Shown: piece after piece, positions 43,654-53,381 of the stretch
How the letters are laid out: each line of letters starts with the position of its first letter
How positions within the stretch are numbered: the first letter of the stretch is position 1
Source: Stieleria sedimenti
GTDB taxonomy: Bacteria; Planctomycetota; Planctomycetia; Pirellulales; Pirellulaceae
Reading direction: 5' to 3'
DNA length: 64,000 nucleotides
Assembly: GCF_025060895.1 (NCBI RefSeq)
Contig: NZ_JANZKV010000057.1
Location: forward strand, 1-64,000
The notes under the pieces: generated by a model
Told to the model about the DNA's origin: nothing
Seen by the model: the letters and a program-made list of their open reading frames with translations, nothing else
Databases searched by the model: none
Translations under genes and position numbers: made by a program

Positions 43654-46600
43654 TTAGATCTGATTGGTGGTGAAGGTTTCGAAGTCGGATTTCATTTGCT
43701 CGAGCTGTTGCTGCTCTTCTTTGGTCAGACCCGTCGGGTCCAGATTGTCCAGGTCGAGTGTATCCCACTGCTTGCGGGCTTCGTCTTGCTGCTTCACTGC
43801 AATCAACGCAAGGATCTTGTGAAACAGGAATCGCGGCTCGTTTTTCGCGGCCAGGGCTTCATCGAAAATCACCAGAGCTTCTCGCGGCCGCTTGGCCTTC
43901 AGGAGCACGGCGCCCTTGGTGTCCAGTAGTTCTGGATTTCGCTTGGTCAGTTTGATGGCCCGGTCGATGGGCACCAACCCTTCGGCCGCCAGGCCAGGGA
44001 CCTGGGCATAGGCCATGGCCAAGTTGTTCAACGCGCGGATGCGTAGCGCATCAAAGGACAGGACTTTTTGGTACAGCTTGATGGCTTCTTGTGGCGTGCC
44101 CCGCTGCATCGCGAGTGTTGCGACGCTTTCGAGCAGTTCGGCGTTCTTGCCATGTTTGTCGGTGGCGTCGCTCAGGATTCCGGAGTATTTCGAGATGTCG
44201 CGTGCCGGATCTAGAGCGAGCAAATTCTCGACCAGCAACGTCGCTGAGACAGCGTCACCCACCTTTTCGTAATGGGCGGCGGCGACGTCTGCAGCTTTTT
44301 GGTATTGCTGGGCCTTGGACAAGGCGAGAATGTAGCTGGCGAAGGCGTCTTCGTTCGACTGGTACGCCTTCTCGTACCACTTCAGTCCTTCATCGATCAA
44401 ACCCAAGTTCATCAATGAACGGCCGGCCGCCGATTCGACGCCGCCGAGGAGACGTCTATCTTGGTCGGGTTTGGCATCTTTGACCCAATCCTCGACCACG
44501 TCCGCGGCTTGTTTCTCGGATCCGACCCGTTGGTTGTAAATGATACCGAGCTCCAACGACTGCAGCATTCCGCTGGGCATGACCCGCAGTTGATCGGAGA
44601 GCGACTTGACCGTCTTCAGATCCTCGTCGTCGCCGTACTTAAGCAACAGTGCCCCGTAGCGATACAAATCGACCGCACTGGCCGCACGCGCGTTGGCCAA
44701 GCGTTGGCAGACATTGCGTGCTTCGTCCAGGTATCGTTGGCGGCGTTCGGGGTCACTGGACGCTTCGTCCGCATCGAGCCGATCGACCAACTTGACCAAG
44801 ATCGTGACCTGCAGCACGGACGCTTCGTAGCTGGCAGAGTTTTGCTCGCGCACCAGTTCCCGTGCCAAGCCGAGTGCTTGAAGCAATTGTTCCCCGTTCC
44901 CCTTGGCAGCCAACAACGTTGCATAGATGAATTTATCATCCGGCGAGATACCGTCCCCGCCACTTAGCAACTGCTCCACTTCGTCCCAATCCGCCTGGTC
45001 GCCCTCATGGATCACAATGGCTTTGGCAAGTTCCGATCGCAGGCCTTGGTTTTCCGGCTGCATCTTGACGGCGTCACGGAGCGCTTGCACCACGTCGATC
45101 GATCGTCCCTGGGCTTGGTACAAGGTGGCCAGCTGAACCTGGGTCGCCAGCGAGGGAAGCAGTCGATTGGACTGGCGAAGCTTTTCGATCGCCAAATCGA
45201 TGTCTCCCTTGGACAGGGAGACACGTGCGGACAACAGCAGTCGCTGATTCTCCGGCAGATCGGATGCGTCGATTTGTTCGAAAACTGCATCGACAGACTC
45301 GGGCGTGCCATGGCGAAATTCGATATCCAAAGCCGCGGCGGCCAATGCCAATTCGTTTTCCGTCGCCAGCGACTTTGCCTTGGCGATTGCTTCGCGGGCC
45401 TCTTGCACCAATTCCTCGCGTTGCTGTTCGGTCAGGCCTGACTTGCCTCTGCCCGTCGCGGCCTTGTCGCGATCCATCTGGACTGCCGTCGATGCAACGC
45501 GTGAGAAAACAACCAAAGGTGTTGCGTCAGCAGGATTGTCTTGCATGCTCTGCCGTGCGGCATCAACGGCTGCCAACAATTCGCCCCGATTGAATGCCGA
45601 ACGGATGTCTTGCTTGGCATACGGATCGACGACAAAGTCAACGGACATGGCCATCCGTTTCATCTCTTCATCGGCTTCGCTATCGCGGCCGAGCGTAATC
45701 AGCTGCTCAAGCAACAATTGACGCGTGCGAAGCGATCGATCGCCGGCAGCGATCCCGGAGCGAAGTTGCTCGACGGCCTCTTCGTGATGTTCAAGGACCG
45801 CCGACAAGTAGCCTCGCATCGAAATGGCACGTCCCCAGCGAGGACGTTGACCCAGAATTGTGTCCAGCAAACCGCGGGTGCGGATCATTTCTTTGTCAGT
45901 GCGGCTGATATTTCCGGCTTTGGCTCGCAACCGGGCCAGGTTGTTTTCGACTTCGATCATTCGCCAGAACGTGCCGACGGGTTTCTTCAAATTGACGTCG
46001 TCGTCATCGCCCGCGGGCGGTTCTTCCAGAAGCTTTAATTGGGCAAACCATTCGTCTGCTTCGGCATTAAACTTCTCGGCCGACGTTTGGTCTTCGGTGC
46101 CACCGGCGATCTGCTTGGCCTGTCGGTAAAGTTGATATAAATCGCTAGGAAGTCGGCGATCACTGGGAACCTCTTTGAGCGCGTCATAGGCCAGGTTCAA
46201 ATCCCGCGATGCGAGCGCGTAATTCGCGGCAAGCCGGGCGAGTTGATCGCTATCTTGAGGGCTTGACTTGAGCTGCTCGATCAGGCTTTTGGCGGCTGCC
46301 AGCGATTTCCCGTTGGACGCGTCGATTCTCGCTTTGACGATAGCGAGCGGCGTCGATTCCTTGCCCAGGATTTCTTCCAGCCGATCGATGCGTTCGGCTG
46401 CTTTTTCATTCATCCCGACGGCGGACAATCGTTCGGCCGCGTAGGCTTGGATCGAAGCGTTGTCCTGTTTTTCGGCGGCCAGTTCATCGGCAAAAACCGC
46501 CATCTGTCGCGATGCCAAATGCTGCTCGGCCAGGATCCCCAACGGAGGCAACGACATTTTGAGAATACGCAGCGATGAATCGACTTCTTCCAATTCGCTG

Positions 46601-48804
46601 GCACTCAGTGGTGTCTCGATCTCACCGCCCGCGATCTTGCTGAACTCTTTTTCCAGCTGCTCGACCGTCGTTCGCAGGCCACTGAAATCGCGGATGGCGG
46701 GCGGCATCCGGAGCTGGAAATTGAACTCGGCTTGGGCGGCCCGCACCCGAACGTCAATCTCGGCAGCCTTGCCGGCCAGGCGCCAGTGTTCGGCGGCGCG
46801 GCTTCGATTGCCGGCTTTGGTCCAGGCTTCACCGGCCAATACGTGTCGGGCGGTGTCGTTGGGGAACAGATCGCACGCGGTGCTCAACGCGTCGGCCGCC
46901 AAATCCCAGACTTCGTGTTGGGCATACAGTGAGGCCAGGTTGGTTGCCAGCTGGGCCTTTTCTTGTGGTCGGACGTTTGCCGTGCTGGCAAGTGCCGTCT
47001 TCAGTTTGGCGATGGCTTGAGAGGTCAGTTCCGTCCCGCCATCACGACGAATCTGAAGCTGTGCACTGGCAACGTTGTACCGCCAGCGCGCCATTTCGAT
47101 GATGTTGGCGATCGCGTTCCGCTGGACGTCGGTCATTTCGAGGGTGGTCGATAGCAGCAGGCGGGCCGATTCCGCCTGAATCGCCTTGCCAAACGCCTCC
47201 ACTGCGTTTTCAGCCGTCTTCAGCGCTTCTTCAATGACCCTATCCGCTTCCTCTGAATCCTCCAATCCCAACTCAGATTGCGTGGGCACCGACGTTGCCA
47301 GCTGGGTTGCGATCGCCCCGCTAAGCTCCAGATTATCTAGACTGACCGCCTCCAGACCACGTTTCCAGATTTCAATCGCTCGATCGGAATCACCCTGCAG
47401 CTGGGCGTACATGCCTGCATACAGGAACGTATTCTCTCGCATCTTGGCAGTGACATCAACAACGGACACTGACATCAACGTGTTGTACCACTGTTCGGCA
47501 AGTCTCGCAAAATTCGCATTCCCATCTTTGTCCTGCGATGTCGATAGGTCCGACGATGAGAGTTGCCCCGATGCCTTCGCGGCCGCTAAGCGAGCCGCCT
47601 CCAGCAAGCATTGGTAATCCCAGTAGGCCGGCGACATGCGTCGGATCAGCACCAGTTTTTCGCTTTCGGAGGGATCGCTCGAAACGTCCTCTTCGTCGCC
47701 ATCGGACGCTTCCTCCAGCGTCTGCAGCCGCGCAGCGATCTCGGGCGCGGAATCGATCAACGCGTCTTGAGCGTCTGCTGGAGCGTCGCCACCGAGATCA
47801 TAAAAATAGCGAATCAACCGTGCCCGCCCTGTCTCTGTGTTGTCCAAATGCTCCAACGACTGGTCGACCAGCAACGTCCGGTCACCGATCAATTTCGCCC
47901 ACTGCACTTCCTGATCCGAAAGTTCTTCGGCGCCTTGCTGGGCGCTCGCCTCTGTCTTGTATATCTCGCTCTCGGACCGCACCGCGGACAGAAATGCCGC
48001 GATCGCATCGAGATCGTCGGGGGCGACTTGAACGGCACGCTGCAAAATGATGGAGGGGTTCTGCCGAGACAACCACTGCCAGTAGTCGCCGGCCGGTTCC
48101 GAACTCAGCTGGTTGCTGTCATACAGGTTGGCTTGAACTTGCCCATAGATCGCCAAAGCGAGCGCTTTGTTGGCAAACACGTCATCCGGTTTGGCGTTCA
48201 ACGACTTGATTTGGTTTTCCGCTTCACGCAGCCAGTAGCCACCGGATTGCAACAATCGACCGATCAGCATTCGTCGCAACATCTCTCGGTCGCTTTGGCG
48301 ATCTTCTGGCAGTCTTGCGAGTGCATCGGACAGCCGTCGTCGAGCACCAGCGAGGGCGCGGGAAAGCTCTTCGGATTCCGCTTGCTCGGCCACGCGATCA
48401 GCCGCCAATGCCGATTCGATCAGCGCGTCGGCATCATTGGGCACCATCATCAGATAACGTGACCACCAACGGGCTTCTTCTTCGGCGTCACCGATCCCGG
48501 CTGCTTCTTCCGCCCGCAATCGGAACGTTTGCGCGGCCGCGTTCGAGTTGTAGAAGTAAGAGGCCGTGCCGAGGATCAGAACAACGGCAACGACGACAGC
48601 CGAGATCGCTGCCAGTCGCGGATTGATCTGCCACACTTCACGCCGCTCTCTCAGTTTCTGTTTATGAAATTCAGAGATCGACGGATCGGACTCCGCCGCC
48701 GCCCCAACAAGTCCCTCGGAATCATCTCGCACGATGTCCGAACGATCGGCGGAATCCGAAAGGTCTTCGCCGGAGGGGTCGGTGTGACGAGTGGTTGGAC
48801 GCAT
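43654..48804 (-). CDS. giant TPR-repeat membrane protein of the exosortase locus
   Basis: 1716 residues. A charged cytoplasmic N-terminus (1-62) precedes one membrane helix (AAISAVVVAVVLILGTASYF, 65-84). The rest is alpha-helical and rich in Ala/Glu/Leu with TPR-like pairs, for example NLASLYAQHEVWDLAADALS, AEAWTKAGNRSRAAEHWRLA-type units, and RALNNLAMAYAQVPGLAAEG followed by LLDTKGAVLLKAKRPREAL at the end. The bulk would lie in the periplasm. TPR proteins (PrsT/EpsX-type) are common in exosortase-EPS operons and resemble scaffolds for polymer export, but this one is about twice the size of those I know. Start ATG at 48804, 79 bases from the Wzz/kinase gene. Confidence 0.85.
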   Translation of the reverse strand: MRPTTRHTDPSGEDLSDSADRSDIVRDDSEGLVGAAAESDPSISEFHKQKLRERREVWQINPRLAAISAVVVAVVLILGTASYFYNSNAAAQTFRLRAEEAAGIGDAEEEARWWSRYLMMVPNDADALIESALAADRVAEQAESEELSRALAGARRRLSDALARLPEDRQSDREMLRRMLIGRLLQSGGYWLREAENQIKSLNAKPDDVFANKALALAIYGQVQANLYDSNQLSSEPAGDYWQWLSRQNPSIILQRAVQVAPDDLDAIAAFLSAVRSESEIYKTEASAQQGAEELSDQEVQWAKLIGDRTLLVDQSLEHLDNTETGRARLIRYFYDLGGDAPADAQDALIDSAPEIAARLQTLEEASDGDEEDVSSDPSESEKLVLIRRMSPAYWDYQCLLEAARLAAAKASGQLSSSDLSTSQDKDGNANFARLAEQWYNTLMSVSVVDVTAKMRENTFLYAGMYAQLQGDSDRAIEIWKRGLEAVSLDNLELSGAIATQLATSVPTQSELGLEDSEEADRVIEEALKTAENAVEAFGKAIQAESARLLLSTTLEMTDVQRNAIANIIEMARWRYNVASAQLQIRRDGGTELTSQAIAKLKTALASTANVRPQEKAQLATNLASLYAQHEVWDLAADALSTACDLFPNDTARHVLAGEAWTKAGNRSRAAEHWRLAGKAAEIDVRVRAAQAEFNFQLRMPPAIRDFSGLRTTVEQLEKEFSKIAGGEIETPLSASELEEVDSSLRILKMSLPPLGILAEQHLASRQMAVFADELAAEKQDNASIQAYAAERLSAVGMNEKAAERIDRLEEILGKESTPLAIVKARIDASNGKSLAAAKSLIEQLKSSPQDSDQLARLAANYALASRDLNLAYDALKEVPSDRRLPSDLYQLYRQAKQIAGGTEDQTSAEKFNAEADEWFAQLKLLEEPPAGDDDDVNLKKPVGTFWRMIEVENNLARLRAKAGNISRTDKEMIRTRGLLDTILGQRPRWGRAISMRGYLSAVLEHHEEAVEQLRSGIAAGDRSLRTRQLLLEQLITLGRDSEADEEMKRMAMSVDFVVDPYAKQDIRSAFNRGELLAAVDAARQSMQDNPADATPLVVFSRVASTAVQMDRDKAATGRGKSGLTEQQREELVQEAREAIAKAKSLATENELALAAAALDIEFRHGTPESVDAVFEQIDASDLPENQRLLLSARVSLSKGDIDLAIEKLRQSNRLLPSLATQVQLATLYQAQGRSIDVVQALRDAVKMQPENQGLRSELAKAIVIHEGDQADWDEVEQLLSGGDGISPDDKFIYATLLAAKGNGEQLLQALGLARELVREQNSASYEASVLQVTILVKLVDRLDADEASSDPERRQRYLDEARNVCQRLANARAASAVDLYRYGALLLKYGDDEDLKTVKSLSDQLRVMPSGMLQSLELGIIYNQRVGSEKQAADVVEDWVKDAKPDQDRRLLGGVESAAGRSLMNLGLIDEGLKWYEKAYQSNEDAFASYILALSKAQQYQKAADVAAAHYEKVGDAVSATLLVENLLALDPARDISKYSGILSDATDKHGKNAELLESVATLAMQRGTPQEAIKLYQKVLSFDALRIRALNNLAMAYAQVPGLAAEGLVPIDRAIKLTKRNPELLDTKGAVLLKAKRPREALVIFDEALAAKNEPRFLFHKILALIAVKQQDEARKQWDTLDLDNLDPTGLTKEEQQQLEQMKSDFETFTTNQI

Positions 48805-48883
48805 GGGATGACAGAAGGAGGTAGGGGCAAACTTGGAACCAAAACATCAGCAATCGTGACACAAAAAAGTGACAACTCATTCA

Positions 48884-51229
48884 CTAATTCGGTGCACCTG
48901 GTAAGTTGGGGAAATTGCTGTAGTTGTAGTCGCCATATCGATACGCGTACTGACGCGGGGTCACACCACTAAAGATGGTTCCGGCAACGTTGGCCCCGGC
49001 GGATTCCAATCGGTGAGTCGTCCGAACGACGCTGTCCATGCGAGTCACGTCACGCATGGCACACACGAGCGTCGTGTCGACCGCGGCGGCAACGGCCAAC
49101 GTTTCGCCGGCCGAAAGCACCGGGGCGGTGTCGAAGATCACGTACTCGTACCGCTCTAACGCATCGTGCACCAACGTCTTCATGGAATCCGGCGACATCA
49201 ATCGGTGAGGGCTCGCTTTCAGCCGTCCCGCAGGCAAGATGTGGATCAAGTCACCCAGATCGGTTTGAATCGCTTCGTCGAGCGTCGCTTGTTCGGTCAG
49301 CACGCCACTCAGCCCCGGCTCCAGACTCAATCCGAAGTGGTCGTGTTGGTCGGGGCATCGCATGTCAGCGTCGATCAACAGGACGGTCTTGCCACTCGAC
49401 TTGGCCAACGAAATCGCCAATTGGGACGCCGCCGTGCTTTTGCCTTCGCCGGACATAGAGCTAACGATGGCGATCGAGCGAGAGTCCTTGGTGGCCTTGG
49501 ACAGAAAGATGTTCGCCCGCATCGTGTCGACGCTTTCCTGGAACACTCTGCGACCCTTGGACCCACGCCCGGCGGCCGTGCTGGGCGATCGAGCGAGTTC
49601 CCCAATCACCGGTGCAATACCATGCGAGGAGTCGAGCACCATACTGTCGGTCACTCGATTGGTCCGCATTTCCCACAGCAGTCCCAGCAACAACGGGATC
49701 ACGAAGGCCACACCGGACGCACCGAGCAGCTTTTTGTAGGGGATGTCTTCGACCGGATCCTTCGGGGGCGTGGCAACCGACACGGTGCGCACCGCGTTGG
49801 CTTGCCGGCGCTCCGTTCGAATCGCGGCCTTGCGGTCTTCCAGTTTGTTCAACAACTCCGTCGCACGTCGCAGGTCGTCTTGGGCAAACTGCAACTTCGC
49901 CGAGTCATCCAACAGCGTGGTGAATTTTGCCGATTCGGTATCGAGTTGTGACTGGATGATATTGATTTTGTCTTTCTTCTCCGCGATCAGTCGCAGAAGT
50001 TCCCTGGCCGTCTCCGTTCTTTGTTGAGCCTCCTCCAAGGCACGGTTCTGGCGTTCGATCCGTTGTGTTTCCTCATGGGACGCTCTCAGGCTGGCGATTT
50101 TTTCTTCACGTTGCTTGAGTTGGTGTTGGTAATCGGCTTCAGCGATCTCCTCCAACGCGGCGACGGCTTTGGTTTCGGCGGCCGTTTTCGCATCGGTGAG
50201 TTTTGATTTCCAGTCGTCACGGCTCTGTTTGGCTTCAGCGTATTCCGCTTGGTACAAACGCCACGTCCCCAAGTCTTCCATCTTCATCACTTGGGATTCA
50301 AACCGTTGAACCTGCTGGTTAGCCTTGACGACTTCGGGATCCGCATTGACAAACGCGGCGATATCCGCGGGTCCGATCACCTTTCGGGTCACTTCAATGG
50401 CAGGCGGGACGAACGCCGCAATTGCAGTCGGCCTGGGGTTCTCGCTCGCCGCTTTTTCACGATCCATCTCTTCCAATTTCAACTTGCCTTCCAACTCGAA
50501 GATATCGACCCGCAGATCATTGATCTGACTCTCGTAGGAATTCAGCAACGCGATCCGGCTTTCATTGCGGGTGTAACCGAGTGGACTGCTGGGGTCGTAG
50601 CCCTTCATCGACATTGTCAGTTCACGATACCTGGCCTTGTGCTCTTCGACCTTCGTTTTCCAGTGGTCGATTTCTGGGTCGAGCAATTCCTCAAGAATCG
50701 CGACCCGTTTTTGATCCAGAACCGAACGCTGGTTCATGTAGGCGTCGACGACCGCATTGCAGACCTTAGCGGCGTATTCACGGTTCGAATCCTCGTACGA
50801 GACCATCATCCGTGCCGACGATCCGGCCGCGGCGATGGAAAGATTGTCACGCAGATTTCGTTCGGCGAATTCGGGATCGCTCAAGCTGGGTGCCGCACGC
50901 AAACTGGGGTCGCTCAACACCGGGCGAAGAACAATCTCGTTGTAGAAAATCGTCTTCTCGGTTCTGGCCAAGTCATCGACGGTCTTCAGGACTTCGCGAT
51001 ACAAGATGTAGTCCTCGTTGGCCTCAATCAGGTGCTGGGCGCGAAACCGTGGTTCGAACGTCGCCAGAACACCGAACGCGGCTAGGCAAGCGAGGACGAG
51101 CCCAACCGGAACGGCCCAGTACCAGCACCTCCGCAGCGTCACCCACAACAACCATGGGTCGAACGACTTTGCATCACCATTGGGATGCTGACGGACAACA
51201 GGCTCAGAAACAATGACAGATTGGTTCAT
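48884..51229 (-). CDS. Wzz-type chain-length regulator fused to BY-kinase (Wzc-like)
   Basis: 781 residues. TM1 is at 36-57 (WYWAVPVGLVLACLAAFGVL), a long periplasmic coiled coil spans about 170-480, and TM2 is at 501-518. A cytoplasmic tyrosine kinase follows: Walker A SSMSGEGKST (590-599), Walker A' LLIDADMR (617-624) and Walker B YVIFDTAP (696-703). The C-terminal cluster YAYRYGDYNY (761-770) offers five tyrosines for autophosphorylation. Such proteins set polymer length and couple synthesis to export by cycles of phosphorylation. A proline-rich Wzz motif before TM2 is only weakly visible (PPKDPVEDIP). Spacer to the exosortase gene is 235 bases without obvious signals. Confidence 0.92.
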   Translation of the reverse strand: MNQSVIVSEPVVRQHPNGDAKSFDPWLLWVTLRRCWYWAVPVGLVLACLAAFGVLATFEPRFRAQHLIEANEDYILYREVLKTVDDLARTEKTIFYNEIVLRPVLSDPSLRAAPSLSDPEFAERNLRDNLSIAAAGSSARMMVSYEDSNREYAAKVCNAVVDAYMNQRSVLDQKRVAILEELLDPEIDHWKTKVEEHKARYRELTMSMKGYDPSSPLGYTRNESRIALLNSYESQINDLRVDIFELEGKLKLEEMDREKAASENPRPTAIAAFVPPAIEVTRKVIGPADIAAFVNADPEVVKANQQVQRFESQVMKMEDLGTWRLYQAEYAEAKQSRDDWKSKLTDAKTAAETKAVAALEEIAEADYQHQLKQREEKIASLRASHEETQRIERQNRALEEAQQRTETARELLRLIAEKKDKINIIQSQLDTESAKFTTLLDDSAKLQFAQDDLRRATELLNKLEDRKAAIRTERRQANAVRTVSVATPPKDPVEDIPYKKLLGASGVAFVIPLLLGLLWEMRTNRVTDSMVLDSSHGIAPVIGELARSPSTAAGRGSKGRRVFQESVDTMRANIFLSKATKDSRSIAIVSSMSGEGKSTAASQLAISLAKSSGKTVLLIDADMRCPDQHDHFGLSLEPGLSGVLTEQATLDEAIQTDLGDLIHILPAGRLKASPHRLMSPDSMKTLVHDALERYEYVIFDTAPVLSAGETLAVAAAVDTTLVCAMRDVTRMDSVVRTTHRLESAGANVAGTIFSGVTPRQYAYRYGDYNYSNFPNLPGAPN

Positions 51230-51464
51230 TGACGTAATCTATGAGGCGTAGCGAAAGCGTTTCGAATGCGATGACAAGCTGCGAAAATAGCTCGAAACTG
51301 AAGAATTCCCAGAGAATGTCCTCCAGGATTCAGGGAACCGATCTTGGTTCCTGTCAATTTGCTGACAATCCGTATAAGCAGGGCAAAACGCCCCCAACGT
51401 GGGAACGGGATTCACTTGAGGAAAAGTCTCAAAATTCCCTCCGGAAAGTGAAAGAACGATCAGT

Positions 51465-52619
51465 TTAACTAGCTTCGACGGGGGATTCCAAGGCTCCGTC
51501 TGCGGATTGAGCGTAATTGAACCCAGATTCCCGCAGAATCTCCTTTGCCGTCAGTTTTTTGACCGGTGCATAAAGCTTTTGCCAGTAGACACTAACCAGC
51601 CACATGATCCCGAACGAGGCAAAGATCATGGCGATTCCTGAGAGATCGTGAATCCAGCGTCGCGCCGAGGCGTCGTCGAACAACTGGTAACCGAAGCCGA
51701 TCAAGACGATCCGCGCGGAGTTGACAAAGATTGCCGCCGGGATCGCGGCGACCAAAATCACGATTTTGTCCGACCAGGCGCGGGTATTGGCCGAGGCCCA
51801 AAATACGGCGAAGGCCCCCATGCCGACAAAAATCCGCAGCCCGGAACAGGCCTGCTCAATCGACAACCGTTCATTGCCGACCCAGACGACGTGTCCTTCA
51901 GCCACCGCGGGTTGCCCAAAGATCCTTAGAAAAACGGTACTCAGATCGGTTGCCACCCCCTGAAGCTGCCAGCTGAGCATGGACTCAGCCTGGTACGGCA
52001 TCGGGATCGCAAAAAACAGGAAACCGATCGCCGGCAATGCCCAACGCATCGCCGCAAAACCGAGCAAGCACCAGACCGCGCCGGCGACCATTGGCAAGAT
52101 GGACCAACCGTCCAGAAAATCAGTGTAGGTAAATCGACTGACCAACCGCATAAAGATGGCCACCATGATCAACGACAATCCCGCCCAAGACGAGCGTTTG
52201 CTAGCCCCAGGGAACGATTCGGCGCGATAGTAGCAAATCATTCCGGCCAGGACGGGTACGGCCCATCCGTGGGAATAATCGGGCTCGTTGATCCAAGAAT
52301 CGGCCATCCAGCGGATCGTCGGCCAATAGCTGTACAGAAACACGAGCGACAGCCCGGCGACGACATGCCAATACGCGCCGGGCCAGCTTGACGGACCCGG
52401 AAATGCGACCAATTCCGATGCAGTGCGGGCGCGTGCGTAAGGCTTGTCACCTAGAGCGGCTCGCCCGATCGCCCCACGATCGCCCGACTTGCCTGCAGCC
52501 GATCCTCCCGTGCCCCGTCCGCTACGCGCCTTGGCTTTCTTGGAGCGAGCCCGGCCGGGTTCAGCGGCATTTTGCCCTCCGGTCGCGCCGGGGGCCTTTC
52601 GTTTCTTGGTGCGAGCCAT
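51465..52619 (-). CDS. exosortase
   Basis: 384 residues from the ATG at 52619; the frame stays open to 52826, but that extension is not protein-like. A very basic, Ala/Gly-rich N-terminus (1-60) precedes about eight membrane helices. The transpeptidase triad of the exosortase family is clear: Cys258 in EQACSGLRIF, Arg303 in NSARIVLIGF and His324 in RRWIHDLSGIA. PDYSHGWAVPVLAG (113-126) and FLFFAIPMPYQAES are further family marks. It is expected to cleave the PEP-CTERM sorting signal at the inner membrane. The likely substrate gene is 2.4 kb away on the other strand. The subtype (XrtA, XrtU, etc.) cannot be fixed by eye. Confidence 0.93.
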   Translation of the reverse strand: MARTKKRKAPGATGGQNAAEPGRARSKKAKARSGRGTGGSAAGKSGDRGAIGRAALGDKPYARARTASELVAFPGPSSWPGAYWHVVAGLSLVFLYSYWPTIRWMADSWINEPDYSHGWAVPVLAGMICYYRAESFPGASKRSSWAGLSLIMVAIFMRLVSRFTYTDFLDGWSILPMVAGAVWCLLGFAAMRWALPAIGFLFFAIPMPYQAESMLSWQLQGVATDLSTVFLRIFGQPAVAEGHVVWVGNERLSIEQACSGLRIFVGMGAFAVFWASANTRAWSDKIVILVAAIPAAIFVNSARIVLIGFGYQLFDDASARRWIHDLSGIAMIFASFGIMWLVSVYWQKLYAPVKKLTAKEILRESGFNYAQSADGALESPVEAS

Positions 52620-52631
52620 CGTGTGTCTTGT

Positions 52632-52646
52632 CTCGTTTAAAACGAG
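52632..52646. promoter_or_regulatory. 15-bp palindrome just upstream of the exosortase start
   Basis: CTCGTTTAAAACGAG: arms CTCGTTT and AAACGAG are perfect around one base. It lies 12 bases before the exosortase ATG. It could be an operator or a 5'-leader hairpin near the ribosome site; no Shine-Dalgarno sequence is visible there. Confidence 0.5.
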
Positions 52647-52948
52647 GAATTGCTGTGTCGCGATGCTGAACGGGTAACAGGAACATCTGCCGGGCCCCAA
52701 CTCCCAGTGAGACGCCGCAGCCCAACACCCAGCACGCTGACGGCCTCCCTGCTGCGGGAGGGGCGACCCGCGACAATCGAGTGCCCCCCGGGTGGACTCC
52801 AATCCCGCCCGTTGTAACAGCCGCAAGGATAGACGCCCTCATGTGGCCGTCAATTGCCAAACCCAAAAACCTGTGCCCATTGCCCGACCCCAGTCCTCCC
52901 AAATCACCCATTCGCCCAGATTGGCGGCCAGTTGAGGCGATGCAGGGC

Positions 52949-52984
52949 GACAGCCTGTCGACACAGCATTGACAGGCTGGAAGT
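52949..52984. repeat. partial palindromic element
   Basis: AGCCTGTC and GACAGGCTGGAAG form a short version of the dispersed GGCTTCCAGCCTGTC palindrome, without the outer GTGGGAT arms. Confidence 0.6.
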
Positions 52985-53271
52985 CAATCGCATTGAAAAG
53001 ATTCGACACTTATTCTCCGCTCGATCGTAACGGACAATTCGACTCTGGTTGCGAAACGCCACTATTTCTAGAAGAAACGCCCCCGCGGGCGATTGATTCG
53101 TCGCATTGACTGGGTGTCGGTCCGTGGAATTGCTATGAAGGTGACGTCCTGACAGGGATAAGCGTCAGATTCCGATAGCGGACGTCGGATTTCGTTTCCG
53201 GGATCCGCTATGCCAGTGCATTGCAGAAATACCAATTTACACTGGCGGGCTTCGCGTCGGAAATGCGCCAG

Positions 53272-53305
53272 TTCAATGGACTGGGCTCTTCAATGGACTG
53301 GGCTC
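53272..53305. repeat. 17-base tandem direct repeat
   Basis: TTCAATGGACTGGGCTC occurs twice head to tail (53272-53288 and 53289-53305), about 75 bases upstream of the FHA-like gene start. Confidence 0.9.
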
Positions 53306-53381
53306 CACGAGTTGTCCTGGCCGAAGCCAGGCCGAACGAAGACAGACCGGTGACGTAGAGGATAATGGAAACGTGCACAGT

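Larger units (their letters stand above)
52620..53381. other. divergent intergenic region upstream of the exosortase
   Basis: No gene is seen. It separates the leftward exosortase operon from the rightward FHA-like gene and should hold both promoters. Structures visible: a 15-bp palindrome (52632-52646), AGCCTGTC/GACAGGCT half-element (52949-52984), ATAGCGGA/TCCGCTAT inverted repeat with a 21-base loop (53175-53182, 53204-53211), and a 17-base tandem direct repeat (53272-53305). No convincing -35/-10 pair was identified. Confidence 0.6.

Noticed and set aside
47611-48462. 283-codon plus-strand frame inside the TPR gene
   Set aside because: Shadow of the minus-strand TPR gene with no recognisable domain.
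52620-52826. 69-codon N-terminal extension of the exosortase frame
   Set aside because: The extension is Cys/Trp/Gly/Arg-rich and not membrane-protein-like; the ATG at 52619 gives a normal family protein apart from its basic tail.
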